A DNA stretch of 48,857 nucleotides from Promethearchaeota archaeon (GCA_019058515.1 JAHPYY010000014.1:1-48857), one strand, 5' to 3'; counted from the first letter of the stretch, positions 27,306 through 36,990 are shown. Notes: generated by a model from the letters alone, not told the origin. Translations and numbers: made by a program.

Positions 27306-30209
27306 ATGTCTCTTGAAACCCTTGACGAAAAGAAACTAACACCGATGATAAAGCATTGGTACTCTGTAAAAAAGCAATATCCTGAGCACTTATTAGCGTA
27401 TCGTATGGGAGACTTTTATGAATTCTTTTACAGCGATGCTGAAAGAATATCAAAATTATTAGGTATAACTCTTACCAAAAGAAAAATTGGTAACGAATCC
27501 TATCCTCTTGCGGGTATTCCCTATCACGCTAATAATTATCTAAAAAACCTCGTGAATTTGGGACAAACTGTAGTCGTAGTTGATCAATTAGAAGATCCTA
27601 CAACTGTAAAAGGGAGAATAGTCAAACGAGGTGTTGTTAGAATTCTTACCCCGGGAACAGTTGTCGAATCGGAAATGTTAAACACTAACAGTAATAATTT
27701 TATAGCTGCTTTAATTCGAGAAAAAACGGGTTTTGGAGTTGCGTTTTCAGATATATCGACTGGGGAGTTCCTAACAATAGAACTTACTTATGCTGAAAAC
27801 AAAGATCCCGTTGAGAAATTGTTAAGCGTATTCTCGGAATACGATCCTATTGAATTGATTATTCCGGCAGATTTGAAGAAGGATGAGCGTCTCTTTCTAC
27901 TGATTAGCGATCTAACTAATGCGATAGTGAAAGTTTACGATGATTTTGCGTTTAATTACAGTGAAAGTTATTCTTTGTTAACTAAACAATTCAAAGTCTC
28001 AAACTTGAGAGGCTTTGGATTAGAAGAAGCTCCACTTGCTATAAGGGCTGCAGGAGGGTTGTTGTATTTTCTAAATGAAACTCAAAGGTCCTTAATACCG
28101 AACATATATTCGATTCAACTTTTAAAGCAAAAGGAAACGCTTCACATTGATTACATTACTCAAAGGAATTTGGAACTAATTCATTCTTTACGGGAGAGGG
28201 GTAAAGAGTCAACTCTATTTTCGATATTTAACCACACTCACACTCCGATGGGTTCACGATTACTTAAAAAAACGATTCTAAATCCATTGACCAATATTGA
28301 GAAAATATGTAATAGATTAGATATTGTAGAGGATTTAAAAAACAACGTTATTTTAAGATCCGATTTGAGAGATGTATTAAAAGAATTTGGAGATTTAATC
28401 AGATTTATTAACAGATTAAACTACTTAGATCGTTCTAACGCCAGAGATCTTGTGAATATTAGAAATTCATTAGAAAAAATACCTAAAATAAAGGATTTAT
28501 TAAAAAACCTTCTCGATGGTAGTAGTTATCTTTCAATTGAGAAAATAAACAGTTTTCAAAATATACGCACTCTTATATATAACTCCATTTTGGAAAACCC
28601 CTCATCTAATTTGAAAGATGGAAACTTAATTAGAGATGAATACAACAAGAACGTTGATGAGTTAAGAGATCTCATTAAAAATGGAAAGAGATACATTTTA
28701 GAATACGAAACAGCGCAAAGAAACAAACTAAATATAAATTCGGGACTAAAAATTGGATTTAACAACATATTAGGGTACTATATACAAATTACTAAAAATA
28801 CCCTGAAATCCTTACCACGCCTTCCTGAAGAGTATATCGAACGTCAAACTCTTAAAAACGCAAAGAGATTCACATCTTCCGAGTTAAAAGAGTTGGAGAA
28901 TAAGATTGTAAAAGCCGAAGAAGAAATAAACGAATTAGAATACGGGCTCTTTTGCGAAATTAGGGATCAAGTTATAGTTCACACGCAAGAGATAATTAAA
29001 ACTGCTAATACTATTGCAGAAATCGATGTTTTAGCTTGTTTCGCAGAAATTTCAGAGCTTTATAATTATTCAAGGCCCGAAGTGAATAATACGAGCGCAA
29101 TTGCGATAAGAAGCGGAAGACACCCCGTCGTTGAACAATTACAAATAACGGAAAAGTTCGTTCCTAACGATTGCGATTTGGACACGGAAACAGAGCAAAT
29201 ACGAATTATAACTGGTCCCAACATGGCGGGAAAGAGCACATATCTAAGACAGGTGGCGTTAATTTGTCTAATAGCCCAAATGGGGTGCTTTGTTCCAGCT
29301 AACTCGGCAAAAATAGGAGTACTCGATCAAATTTTTACGAGAATTGGAGCTTCAGACGACCTTGCTAGAAAATTAAGCACCTTCATGATTGAAATGTCAG
29401 AAACAGCTCAGATTTTGAATTACGCAACCGAAAAGAGCTTAGTAATTATTGATGAATTAGGAAGGGGTACCAGTACTAGTGATGGCCAAAGTATAGCGCT
29501 TGCTACTTTGGAGAAATTGCATGATATAAAAGCCAAGACTTTGTTTAGCACGCATTTTCATCAGTTAACAGAGATAGAGTTACCAAGAGTGAAAAATTAT
29601 CATCTCGATATAATTGAAAACGAGGACGGATCAATTTATTTCGTTCGCAAATTAAAGCCAGGAAGTACGGATAAATCTTACGGAATTCACGTTGCAAAGT
29701 TAGCTGGTATTCCCGACGACGTTATTGTAAGAGCTTTCGAAATTTTAGAAGAAATCGATAAAAACGATCCATTTAGGGACATGATCAAGACTCAGAGCGA
29801 AAATAAGAATCATAAAGATAAATACTACGATGTTTTAATACAACAAAAAAGGAAATCAATGTCCGCTTTAAATTCTCAAATTGAGTTGAAACAAAAGGAA
29901 CTTTTAGCTTATGAGGAGAAGTTAAGCGCGGTAAATGAGGAACTAGACAAGCAAAAAAGTAGTATTGAATCCTTAAAAACCGAAATTGCGGAAAAGAGAA
30001 GTTCTTTTGACAAAGATACCGAAAAACAACAAAAAAAGATAGTGCAAACTTCGCTCTTTAAACCAATTGTAATAAATGAAAGCACAGTAAGCGAAGAAGT
30101 AAAGTTGTTAATAGATGAGTTCAAGCAAATGAATATCAAATCAATTACTCCGATAGACGCGATGAGATTCCTAATGGATTTAAAGGAAAGGATATCTAAA
30201 ACGAGTTAA
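27306..30209 (+). CDS. mutS: Bacterial-type DNA mismatch repair protein MutS
   Basis: Mismatch-recognition ATPase, 967 aa, longer than the typical 850-890. The mismatch-probing motif 'GDFYEFF' is intact near residue 38. Connector, lever and clamp domains follow. The ATPase has 'GPNMAGKSTYL' at about 637, 'DELGRGTSTSDG' and a C-terminal helix-turn-helix. An extra coiled-coil of about 100 residues (after about 830) precedes the C-terminal helical end ('LLIDEFKQMNIKSITPIDAM'). mutL lies 3 kb downstream. Most archaea lack MutS1/MutL, so the pair was probably acquired from bacteria; the AT bias matches the neighbours, so transfer is not recent. The 3' end overlaps the convergent gene by four bases. 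Confidence 0.96.
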   Translation: MSLETLDEKKLTPMIKHWYSVKKQYPEHLLAYRMGDFYEFFYSDAERISKLLGITLTKRKIGNESYPLAGIPYHANNYLKNLVNLGQTVVVVDQLEDPTTVKGRIVKRGVVRILTPGTVVESEMLNTNSNNFIAALIREKTGFGVAFSDISTGEFLTIELTYAENKDPVEKLLSVFSEYDPIELIIPADLKKDERLFLLISDLTNAIVKVYDDFAFNYSESYSLLTKQFKVSNLRGFGLEEAPLAIRAAGGLLYFLNETQRSLIPNIYSIQLLKQKETLHIDYITQRNLELIHSLRERGKESTLFSIFNHTHTPMGSRLLKKTILNPLTNIEKICNRLDIVEDLKNNVILRSDLRDVLKEFGDLIRFINRLNYLDRSNARDLVNIRNSLEKIPKIKDLLKNLLDGSSYLSIEKINSFQNIRTLIYNSILENPSSNLKDGNLIRDEYNKNVDELRDLIKNGKRYILEYETAQRNKLNINSGLKIGFNNILGYYIQITKNTLKSLPRLPEEYIERQTLKNAKRFTSSELKELENKIVKAEEEINELEYGLFCEIRDQVIVHTQEIIKTANTIAEIDVLACFAEISELYNYSRPEVNNTSAIAIRSGRHPVVEQLQITEKFVPNDCDLDTETEQIRIITGPNMAGKSTYLRQVALICLIAQMGCFVPANSAKIGVLDQIFTRIGASDDLARKLSTFMIEMSETAQILNYATEKSLVIIDELGRGTSTSDGQSIALATLEKLHDIKAKTLFSTHFHQLTEIELPRVKNYHLDIIENEDGSIYFVRKLKPGSTDKSYGIHVAKLAGIPDDVIVRAFEILEEIDKNDPFRDMIKTQSENKNHKDKYYDVLIQQKRKSMSALNSQIELKQKELLAYEEKLSAVNEELDKQKSSIESLKTEIAEKRSSFDKDTEKQQKKIVQTSLFKPIVINESTVSEEVKLLIDEFKQMNIKSITPIDAMRFLMDLKERISKTS

Positions 30210-31195
30210 ATGAACCCGTAAGGAATAAAAAAAGCCGTGAAATATAAGTAAATGTAGTAGCCCCCTAAAATCACAAAAATCATTACTCGAAGGATTCTTC
30301 TTGTTTTTTTATTTTTAAGATTGACGATAAATACGATAATACAAAAACTTAAAAACATCAAATGAGAGGGTTGTAAAGCTTTCCAGGTGATTGAGTCAAG
30401 CAAGAAAAGCCCTTGAATTCGATTGTCGCTGAATCCCCAGTTATTTATCATTGACAGGAAGAACTCTGGGAAAATTAAATATGGAAGGATAAGAATGATG
30501 GTCGGGATAACGAACTTTACGAAATTCTTCCTATTAATTTTTTTGGTTAATAATAGAACAACAATATAGATTAGAGAATTAATTTTTAAGAGAGATAAAC
30601 TAAAAAAAATCCCACTTAGCCAAATTTTATTACTTTCTAGCGATATATAAGAAAGAAAAAGGAAAAAAAGAATCAGGAAATTTATGTTATTAAACCAACC
30701 ATCAATGAAAAATCCTATCAACACACACATTAATAACAATTTTCCGTCAATTCCACTTTTAATACACTTTGGAGTTTTGATAGAAATATAAGAACACGTT
30801 AAAAGTCGCAAGATATCCCAGATATATATGCCTACTTCATATGGAACGATTGCGACGGGAAAAAAAATAAAGTACCAATGGTAAAAATAATAGGGAGGCC
30901 AATCTGGAATGTAATCGGGAAGATCAACCGGATTGTAAAAATTTAACAAGCCATTTTGCCAAAATCCTTCGTATAAAATAAAAAAATCTATGTCTTTACT
31001 ATTCTCGATTAATTCCGGCAGTTCAAACGAACTGATTAGAATCCGGAAGGTAATAAGTATTATTGTTCCAAATAAGAAGCATAGCATAAAGATTTTAGGA
31101 TAAAGAGCGTGTTCTTCTTCTTGTTCTCTCGATGTACTCCCATTTATTCTCTTAAAGACTGCTTCGCTAGCCTCGTTATCTTTAGCTTCAGCCAT
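30206..31195 (-). CDS. GT87/DUF2029-like polytopic mannosyltransferase homologue
   Basis: 329-aa membrane protein with about eight hydrophobic spans. After the first span is a short loop with 'DIDFFILYEGFWQNGLLNFY', followed by 'DWPPYYFYHWYFIFFP'. This is the layout of GT-C glycosyltransferases of the DUF2029/GT87 type, which use polyprenyl-phosphate sugars and carry a DxD-like or single acidic motif after TM1. A charged cytosolic N-terminal tail of about 30 residues precedes TM1. It probably glycosylates lipids or proteins at the membrane. It is a lone minus-strand gene whose stop overlaps the mutS stop. Confidence 0.68.
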   Translation of the reverse strand: MAEAKDNEASEAVFKRINGSTSREQEEEHALYPKIFMLCFLFGTIILITFRILISSFELPELIENSKDIDFFILYEGFWQNGLLNFYNPVDLPDYIPDWPPYYFYHWYFIFFPVAIVPYEVGIYIWDILRLLTCSYISIKTPKCIKSGIDGKLLLMCVLIGFFIDGWFNNINFLILFFLFLSYISLESNKIWLSGIFFSLSLLKINSLIYIVVLLLTKKINRKNFVKFVIPTIILILPYLIFPEFFLSMINNWGFSDNRIQGLFLLDSITWKALQPSHLMFLSFCIIVFIVNLKNKKTRRILRVMIFVILGGYYIYLYFTAFFIPYGFI

Positions 31196-31469
31196 GCTAT
31201 ATGATAGTCGATATACTGCATGATATTAAAATTTAAGTAGCAATTTTTTCTAAGTGATGTTTGAGTCATTCATTTAAATTTATTAATCGGTGGTAGATCC
31301 TGGAAAGCTTATAAATGATGGAAAAATCTAAATTTGGAACCATTATCCTAAAACAGCTTATATATTAAGATACAAATCCAAAAGTTTTTTCTCTCCATAG
31401 ATTTTTATTTTAGTGTGAGTATATTACATAGAAATTAAACCTAAAGGAAAAAATTTTAACTCTAGATTC

Positions 31470-32990
31470 TTGATACAAACTATTAAATTTCAGTTGTATC
31501 CAACAAATTCACAGGAAACTAGATTAAGCGAAATCTTCACCATATATAATAAGGTAAAACGAAAAGGCTATACACTTCTCTTAAAATTAAAGGATACTGA
31601 TTATACTCAAAGAGAGAAATGGAAAATAGTACAACCACAATTAATGGAATTTTGTCATAACAACCCTTATGTGAATAGTATCTTAAAGGAAAACGAGACA
31701 AAAATAAACCAGCAACAGACCTGGTATCAAAAGCGTGTAGCCTATTTAAAGAGTAAAATTATATCAATTAGTACAAAGATTAAGCAGATAAAAGAAGAAG
31801 ACAAAAAAGATAGGCATCTAAAAGGTTTGTACTCTCATCTCTCCTCGGTCCAACAGACATTAAATACCTTATCTTTCAAGCCTATTGTGTTTGGAACGAA
31901 TAGATTGTTCCGTGATCGTATAATAAGAAAAGTTAGCAGAGAAGAATATAGATTCAGAAGGGACTCTTCTTTTTGTTGCATAGGTAAGAAACAGGGGATT
32001 AATCTTAATATAAAAGTTTTACCAGATATGACTTTAAAAATTCACATATTTTCAAAAAAAAAAGGGAAAAAGTGGTTGTATATTCCATTTTCAGTTAATA
32101 CTAAACAAGAAGGATGGTTTGAGCGGATTCTTAATTTAGAATTATATACTGTGGAAGTAATAAGACGATATATTAAAGGAGAATTAAGATATTTTGCCCA
32201 TATTACCTTTGATGCTTCTGATTTAGAACCAAAATATGGATTTGAAAATGGGGCAATTGGACTTGATATGAACTACAACTTTGTCTCTCTTAGTAATGTG
32301 GATATAAATGGAAATTTTAAGAGTTATCATGAAATTCATTTTAGAAATTTACATTCTTATCGTAAATATAAGCGTTGGGATTATATTAGCTATAAAATGG
32401 ATATAGTTATAAACTATTGCCTAAATAAGAAGAAAGGGTTAGTTATTGAAGATCTTTCTTTTAAGCAAGAATTTTCCTATGGGAAAAAACGAAATAGAAA
32501 GTTGAGTAATTTTAAAACTTCGGTTTTAGAAATATTGGAACGAAAGTGTCTTAAACACGGCATTTCCATCAAAAGAATACATCCAGCATACACATCTTTA
32601 ATTGGTAGATATAAATATTCACGATTATATAACTTATCTAATCATGTGTTAGCAAGTTATGTAATTGCTCGAAAAGGTTTGAAGTTTGAGGAAAAGCTAC
32701 CGGCCCTTTACAAGTGGTTGCTTGCCCAATTCGGGGACGCGATAAAGCTCCGTTTGAAACCAAGCAGTCCCTACCGTGATTGGGCAAAACTTCACGATTT
32801 TTTCAAGCATAGCGGGATTACTTCCTTCAAGACTTCTAATGTAATGAAAAAAACATTGCAAATGAAGCATGTCTTGAACTCGGTAACGAGCGAACAGCCT
32901 GATAACCTTAGAGCTGGCCTTTCCTCCTTGGGAAAGGTTGATAGTTGGAATAAATTTTGGAATTTTGCAAAAAATACCAATTATTTATAA
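31470..32990 (+). CDS. tnpB: TnpB-like RNA-guided nuclease homologue (IS200/IS605 family)
   Basis: 506 aa. The N-terminus starts 'IQTIKFQLYPTNSQE', as in TnpB/OrfB. RuvC residues: D266 in 'AIGLDMNYNF' and E327 in 'GLVIEDLSF'. The third motif region reads 'AYTSLIGRYKY...LSNHVLASYVIARKGL' (about 373-404), where I see no clear catalytic Asp. The C4 zinc finger common in TnpB is also absent. TTG 31470 is the start. There is no tnpA transposase, and no terminal palindromes were identified in the 274 bases upstream. The 3' quarter is markedly more GC-rich than the rest and can fold into nested stems (see the RNA entry). It sits between the mutS/GT87 pair and mutL. It could be a stranded or non-autonomous element, or a domesticated TnpB. 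Confidence 0.82.
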   Translation: MIQTIKFQLYPTNSQETRLSEIFTIYNKVKRKGYTLLLKLKDTDYTQREKWKIVQPQLMEFCHNNPYVNSILKENETKINQQQTWYQKRVAYLKSKIISISTKIKQIKEEDKKDRHLKGLYSHLSSVQQTLNTLSFKPIVFGTNRLFRDRIIRKVSREEYRFRRDSSFCCIGKKQGINLNIKVLPDMTLKIHIFSKKKGKKWLYIPFSVNTKQEGWFERILNLELYTVEVIRRYIKGELRYFAHITFDASDLEPKYGFENGAIGLDMNYNFVSLSNVDINGNFKSYHEIHFRNLHSYRKYKRWDYISYKMDIVINYCLNKKKGLVIEDLSFKQEFSYGKKRNRKLSNFKTSVLEILERKCLKHGISIKRIHPAYTSLIGRYKYSRLYNLSNHVLASYVIARKGLKFEEKLPALYKWLLAQFGDAIKLRLKPSSPYRDWAKLHDFFKHSGITSFKTSNVMKKTLQMKHVLNSVTSEQPDNLRAGLSSLGKVDSWNKFWNFAKNTNYL

Positions 32991-33000
32991 ATAACTAGAA
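32715..33000 (+). ncRNA. Candidate omega-RNA (guide RNA scaffold) overlapping tnpB 3' end
   Basis: In known IS200/IS605 elements the guide RNA scaffold comes from the 3' end of tnpB and the right end. Here that region contains a perfect 9-bp inverted repeat, TTGCCCAAT (32722-32730) with ATTGGGCAA (32779-32787). A 5-bp stem nests inside it (GGGAC 32734-32738 with GTCCC 32767-32771), and a 7-bp hairpin lies further on, CCTTTCC (32918-32924) with GGAAAGG (32931-32937). Local GC is well above the rest of the gene. The ends are approximate; the guide would follow the element's right end, which I could not define. Confidence 0.42.
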
Positions 33001-33177
33001 TGTTATAATAAGGACCAATGAGTTTAACTTCTATAATAATGAATTTTACTATTTAGATGGATGAATATTATTATTTAATATTGAACTGTAGCTACATAAA
33101 TTAGGATGATAATTATTTGAACTATAAATTATAATATTACTCGAACTTGACAAATGAGTATGTGACTAAGAAAGTGA

Positions 33178-35064
33178 GTGGGAGTGACTCGAAGAAAAAT
33201 TAAAAAAATTAAAGGCTCCGAAAAGATTGCGGCCGGAGAAGTAGTCGATCGTCCAGCAAATGTTGTAAAAGAGCTTATAGAAAATAGTATAGACGCTGGA
33301 GCGCGAGAAATAAAAGTAATTGTTAAACAAGCGGGAAAGGAATCAATTCAGGTCATAGACGATGGAAGTGGAATTTTTCCCGAAGACATTGAAATCGCCT
33401 TCGAACGACATACCAGCAGTAAGATTCGATGTGTCGAGGATCTTGACAATTTATCGACATTGGGATTCAGAGGAGAAGCTTTAGCTAGTATAGCTGCCGT
33501 GAGTGTAATTGAGTTGAATTCAAGAACCCCAGACAATTTACACGGAGTAAAGTTGCTACTGAAAGGAGGGATCGTTCGTGAAAGAACCGAAATATCTTGC
33601 GAAAAAGGCACATCTATTATAGTTAAAAATCTGTTTTTTAACATTCCCGCTAGAAAAAAGTTCTTAAAAAAAGATTACACGGAATTGGCTCACATAACTG
33701 ACATTATCCAACGCTACTCTTTAGCGTATCCAGAAATTCACTTCATGTATATCCACAATACCCTCACAGTTCTTAATTCGCCTTCTACTAATGAACTCAA
33801 AACAGTGGTTTTCCACTTGTACGGCAAAAATGTTGCGAAAAAATGCGAAGTTATCAATTACGAGAGTGATGGCGATGAGTTTAAAGTATACGGATTGCTT
33901 GGTCATCCGTCTATTTCCAAAAAAAGTCGGAAAGATTCGAGTTTTTTTATCAATAGGCGATATTTAGTTAGCGATCTTGTGTTTAACGCCGTTTTCGAAG
34001 CTTACAAAGATATGCTAATGGTTGGAATGCATCCTTTTTTTGTCTTATTTCTCGATTTAAACCCGTCTATCGTGGATTTTAACGTCCACCCGAAAAAATT
34101 AGAGATCAGATTTGAGGACGAGGAATACATTTCTAATAAATTGTACCGTATCGTTAGAGAGTTTATAGAAACGAAATTTATCCAGGAAGAAGAGAAGTAT
34201 CTTTCAACCAATATTAAAGAGTTTTTAGTGAAGGAAAGAGAGAGTTACGACTCGCTAAAAGATGCGGATTCGACAGAGAACTCAAATTACGAAACAAATT
34301 TTCAGCAGGCAAGGGAAATCGTTGAGAATTCTATCGAAGAAAAAGCAATTAGTGCTGCCAACAATGGTGTCCAATTAAAATTGGACGATATTAACGCTAG
34401 CCAGACCGAGATACTAGACTCGGTAATAAGAGAAAGCGTTGTAAAAGCAGACAATTTTCCAAGTATTAGGTTATTGGCCGAAACAGGTCAATTAAGTAAC
34501 CACGTTTACATCGTACTCGAGGGGATAAGCAACGACGGCGTTCCAGGGATATACATATTAGATCAGCATGCTGCTTCAGAAAGAATAAATAAAGAGTTTT
34601 TTCAAGATTTGTACGAGCGCGAACAATCGTTTAAACAACAATTGATCTCACCTTTGTTGTTAAAATTATCCCCAAGCACCAAATTTTTCGTTCTCGAATA
34701 TTTAAACGATATTAATAAACTCGGATTTGAGCTTGAATTCTTTGGGGGAAACGATTTCCTCCTAAAAGCGGTGCCCACCATATTTAAAAAAGTAATTAGC
34801 ATCGAGTTAATTACAGAGATAATATCAGATTTGTCTGAAATTGGTAAAGATTCTTCCTTTTCTGAAAAGAAAAAAGAAATTTTTAATTATTTAGCTTGTC
34901 ACCGAAGCATTAGGGGAGGAGAAAAACTCACTATCCGTCAAATTAAGAATTTGCTCTTTCAATTATCTAAATGTAAAGATCCATATCATTGTGCTCATGG
35001 ACGGCCCACATTAAAGTTTATCTCCTTCAAAGATTTAGATAAATTGTTTAAGAGAATAGTTTGA
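33178..35064 (+). CDS. mutL: DNA mismatch repair protein MutL with endonuclease motifs
   Basis: 628 aa. The GHKL ATPase has 'KIAAGEVVDRPANVVKELIE', 'DDGSGI' and 'TLGFRGEALASIA'. The C-terminal domain keeps the metal-dependent nicking motif DQHAxxExxxxE at about residues 462-473, plus 'ACHRSIRGGE' and 'CAHGRPT'. It therefore belongs to the nicking MutL group (as in Bacillus, eukaryotic PMS2/PMS1) and not to the E. coli type that needs MutH. The start is GTG 33178. With mutS it gives a complete bacterial-style initiation pair. Confidence 0.96.
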   Translation: MGVTRRKIKKIKGSEKIAAGEVVDRPANVVKELIENSIDAGAREIKVIVKQAGKESIQVIDDGSGIFPEDIEIAFERHTSSKIRCVEDLDNLSTLGFRGEALASIAAVSVIELNSRTPDNLHGVKLLLKGGIVRERTEISCEKGTSIIVKNLFFNIPARKKFLKKDYTELAHITDIIQRYSLAYPEIHFMYIHNTLTVLNSPSTNELKTVVFHLYGKNVAKKCEVINYESDGDEFKVYGLLGHPSISKKSRKDSSFFINRRYLVSDLVFNAVFEAYKDMLMVGMHPFFVLFLDLNPSIVDFNVHPKKLEIRFEDEEYISNKLYRIVREFIETKFIQEEEKYLSTNIKEFLVKERESYDSLKDADSTENSNYETNFQQAREIVENSIEEKAISAANNGVQLKLDDINASQTEILDSVIRESVVKADNFPSIRLLAETGQLSNHVYIVLEGISNDGVPGIYILDQHAASERINKEFFQDLYEREQSFKQQLISPLLLKLSPSTKFFVLEYLNDINKLGFELEFFGGNDFLLKAVPTIFKKVISIELITEIISDLSEIGKDSSFSEKKKEIFNYLACHRSIRGGEKLTIRQIKNLLFQLSKCKDPYHCAHGRPTLKFISFKDLDKLFKRIV

Positions 35065-35178
35065 GATTTTCTTACCAGCCTATTGGAATAATAAAAGATT
35101 TAAAGGGCAACTAGTATAAATATAGTGAGTATACTTGGAGATGTTACTACACATTAATGATTTAGATTTGAGGGTAAT

Positions 35179-36216
35179 TTGAGCGATAAATCTAAGAAAA
35201 AGAAGGATAAAAAGAGGAAAAAATCTGAGGATACCACTAATCAAACGGTTGAGAAACCTTTAAGTAAATTGGATGTCCTTGAGATGATTGACGACTTAAA
35301 AATGCAGAAACAGAGTCTAATAACGATAAAAAATTACCTAGAAGCGGTAAAGAAATCTGAAGAAATTATTGACTTGGCGAACAAATACGAAATGTCTTCT
35401 ATCGTAGCAGAGGAAGAAGACTTCATTAAACGGGCAAACCAAGAAACCGAAAAAGAAAGAGAAAAAAAAGAGTTTGCTAAAAGATTTAAAACCGTTAGTA
35501 AAAGGTACAATTCCTTTGTAACTGAAAACAAAATCGAAAGCGCGCACAAATTAATTGAAGATTTTACTAATTATTGCGAGAATTACCCAGAGTTCAGCGA
35601 CCTTCCCGAAGTTAACGATTTAGTTATGAAAGACGCTAAAATTTGGATAAATTACATTACAGAAAAACAACTAAAAGAAGAAAGCTCTGAATCAGAAAGA
35701 AGCGTAAGAATATATGAAGAAGAATCTGAAGAAAAACTTAAAATTAGAAAGGAAATAAAAGAAAGCGCGGAATTATCTAATTTTTTCTTTAAAAAGCTCA
35801 TTGCTGAAAACAGTATCGAAAAGGCGCATAAATTCATCATGGAATTTGTACAGAAGTACGAGAATTATCCGTTCTTCAGTACTATTCCCGAAGTCGAGAA
35901 TCTTCTAAATGCAGAAGCAAAAATTTGGATAAATTACATAACTGAGAAACAAATAAGTGAGGATAGCACACAAATTCGTGGAAGTGTTATCAGTAAAGAA
36001 GGGGGACGAAAATCGGATTTGCTTCTAGAGGTTGAGCAAAATTGTCAAGGACTCAATACTATGTTTGATAAATTAACATCCTCAGGCAATTTAGAAGAAG
36101 CTAATAGGATTGTCGAAAATTTCGAGAATCATTATAAAGATAAAATTGATCTCAGTTCAATTCCATGCGTTCATAAGTTGCTCTTAAAAAGAGATCAGTT
36201 GTTAAAACAAAGCTAA
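35179..36216 (+). CDS. Lysine/glutamate-rich helical protein with three internal repeats
   Basis: 345 aa, TTG start. A very basic tail (residues 4-16) is followed by a helical domain. Then comes a repeated unit: copy 1 at about 105-164 ('IESAHKLIEDFTNYCENYPE', 'KIWINYITEKQ'), copy 2 at about 198-258 ('IEKAHKFIMEFVQKYENYP', 'KIWINYITEKQ') and a diverged copy 3 at about 288-340. The repeats look like paired helices, as in TPR-like or armadillo-like scaffolds, joined by acidic Ser-rich linkers. The function is unknown; it resembles the charged cytoskeletal or scaffold-like proteins common in Asgard genomes. It follows mutL by 114 bases on the same strand, which does not by itself imply a repair role. 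Confidence 0.72.
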   Translation: MSDKSKKKKDKKRKKSEDTTNQTVEKPLSKLDVLEMIDDLKMQKQSLITIKNYLEAVKKSEEIIDLANKYEMSSIVAEEEDFIKRANQETEKEREKKEFAKRFKTVSKRYNSFVTENKIESAHKLIEDFTNYCENYPEFSDLPEVNDLVMKDAKIWINYITEKQLKEESSESERSVRIYEEESEEKLKIRKEIKESAELSNFFFKKLIAENSIEKAHKFIMEFVQKYENYPFFSTIPEVENLLNAEAKIWINYITEKQISEDSTQIRGSVISKEGGRKSDLLLEVEQNCQGLNTMFDKLTSSGNLEEANRIVENFENHYKDKIDLSSIPCVHKLLLKRDQLLKQS

Positions 36217-36257
36217 GGTTTAATATTTTTTCTTTAATAAGGAACAACAGTTTTGAA

Positions 36258-36425
36258 TCATTTGAGATTAATAATTAACTTCTCCGTATTCAACTTCCAC
36301 ACTTTCTCTGGTGCTCTGCCGTGTTCGCCGGGCTTTAATAGAGCAACTTTGATAATTCCCACCGACTCAAGTTCGCGAAGGTGGTAATAAACGTAGGTTT
36401 GTTTATGACTCTTCTCAATTTTTTG
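36258..36425 (-). pseudogene. Truncated copy of the winged-helix regulator at 38350
   Basis: On the minus strand, 55 codons after an in-frame stop encode 'YVYYHLRELESVGIIKVALL' and 'KPGEHGRAPEKVWKLNTEKL'. These are nearly identical to the C-terminus of the intact regulator at 38350-38706. The nucleotide match covers the last roughly 140 bases and diverges upstream, where the N-terminal DNA-binding half is missing. It is a decayed duplicate. Confidence 0.75.
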
Positions 36426-36630
36426 TTAAATCCATTTAATCACTTACTTTATTTTTATTAATTTATTTGCAAAACTCTAGAATGTAATTATAAAGAATTG
36501 ATTAGACTATGAATTCTTCCTATAATCTCAGCAATTTTGGATCTTACTAGAAATTTACTTTGTTAGCAAGTTTGAAGCATTTGAACAGCTAATCTGGTTA
36601 TAAAAAAATAAGTTAAATATAGAAAATAAT

Positions 36631-36960
36631 TTACTTAAGCCTAAAACTTTCTAAAAAATCCTTACAAAACTCAGTTAATTCATAATATGAATATGCCCTA
36701 TCCGAAGAGCCTGATTTAATATAGAAATTGTCGATTAAACTTGCATGCATTAGTTTTTTTAAATGAAAGCTGAGTGTACTCGATTTTAAATTCGTATATT
36801 TCATTAAGTCAGAAAAGGACATTTTATTATTGTGAAGAAGAAATATGACTATGTTTTGTCTATTTTTTTGAGAGAGAGCAGTTAGAACTCTATTAATTTC
36901 AGGTGGGAATTCTTTACTTTCTATTTTTTTTATTTCTTCTAATATTATCTTCATCACCAA
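36631..36960 (-). CDS. ArsR-like winged-helix regulator
   Basis: 109 aa. After a short helix, residues about 20-95 form a winged helix: 'RVLTALSQKNRQNIVIFLLH' (helices 1-2), 'FSDLMKYTNLKSSTLSFHL' (helix-turn-helix), then 'KKLMHASLIDNFY' and a wing ending in 'YYELTEFCKDFL'. No metal-binding Cys pair is visible in the recognition helix. It is divergent from the gene at 37076, with a 115-base shared promoter carrying a palindrome and direct repeats. It is therefore a plausible autoregulator of that pair. Confidence 0.82.
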   Translation of the reverse strand: MVMKIILEEIKKIESKEFPPEINRVLTALSQKNRQNIVIFLLHNNKMSFSDLMKYTNLKSSTLSFHLKKLMHASLIDNFYIKSGSSDRAYSYYELTEFCKDFLESFRLK

Positions 36961-36990
36961 TTAATACAGATAAATTAAGATATATAAATG

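Noticed and set aside
31196..31469. Left end of an IS605-type element with palindromic hairpin
   Set aside because: The AT-rich stretch shows no convincing stem or target-site pattern, so element boundaries were not annotated.
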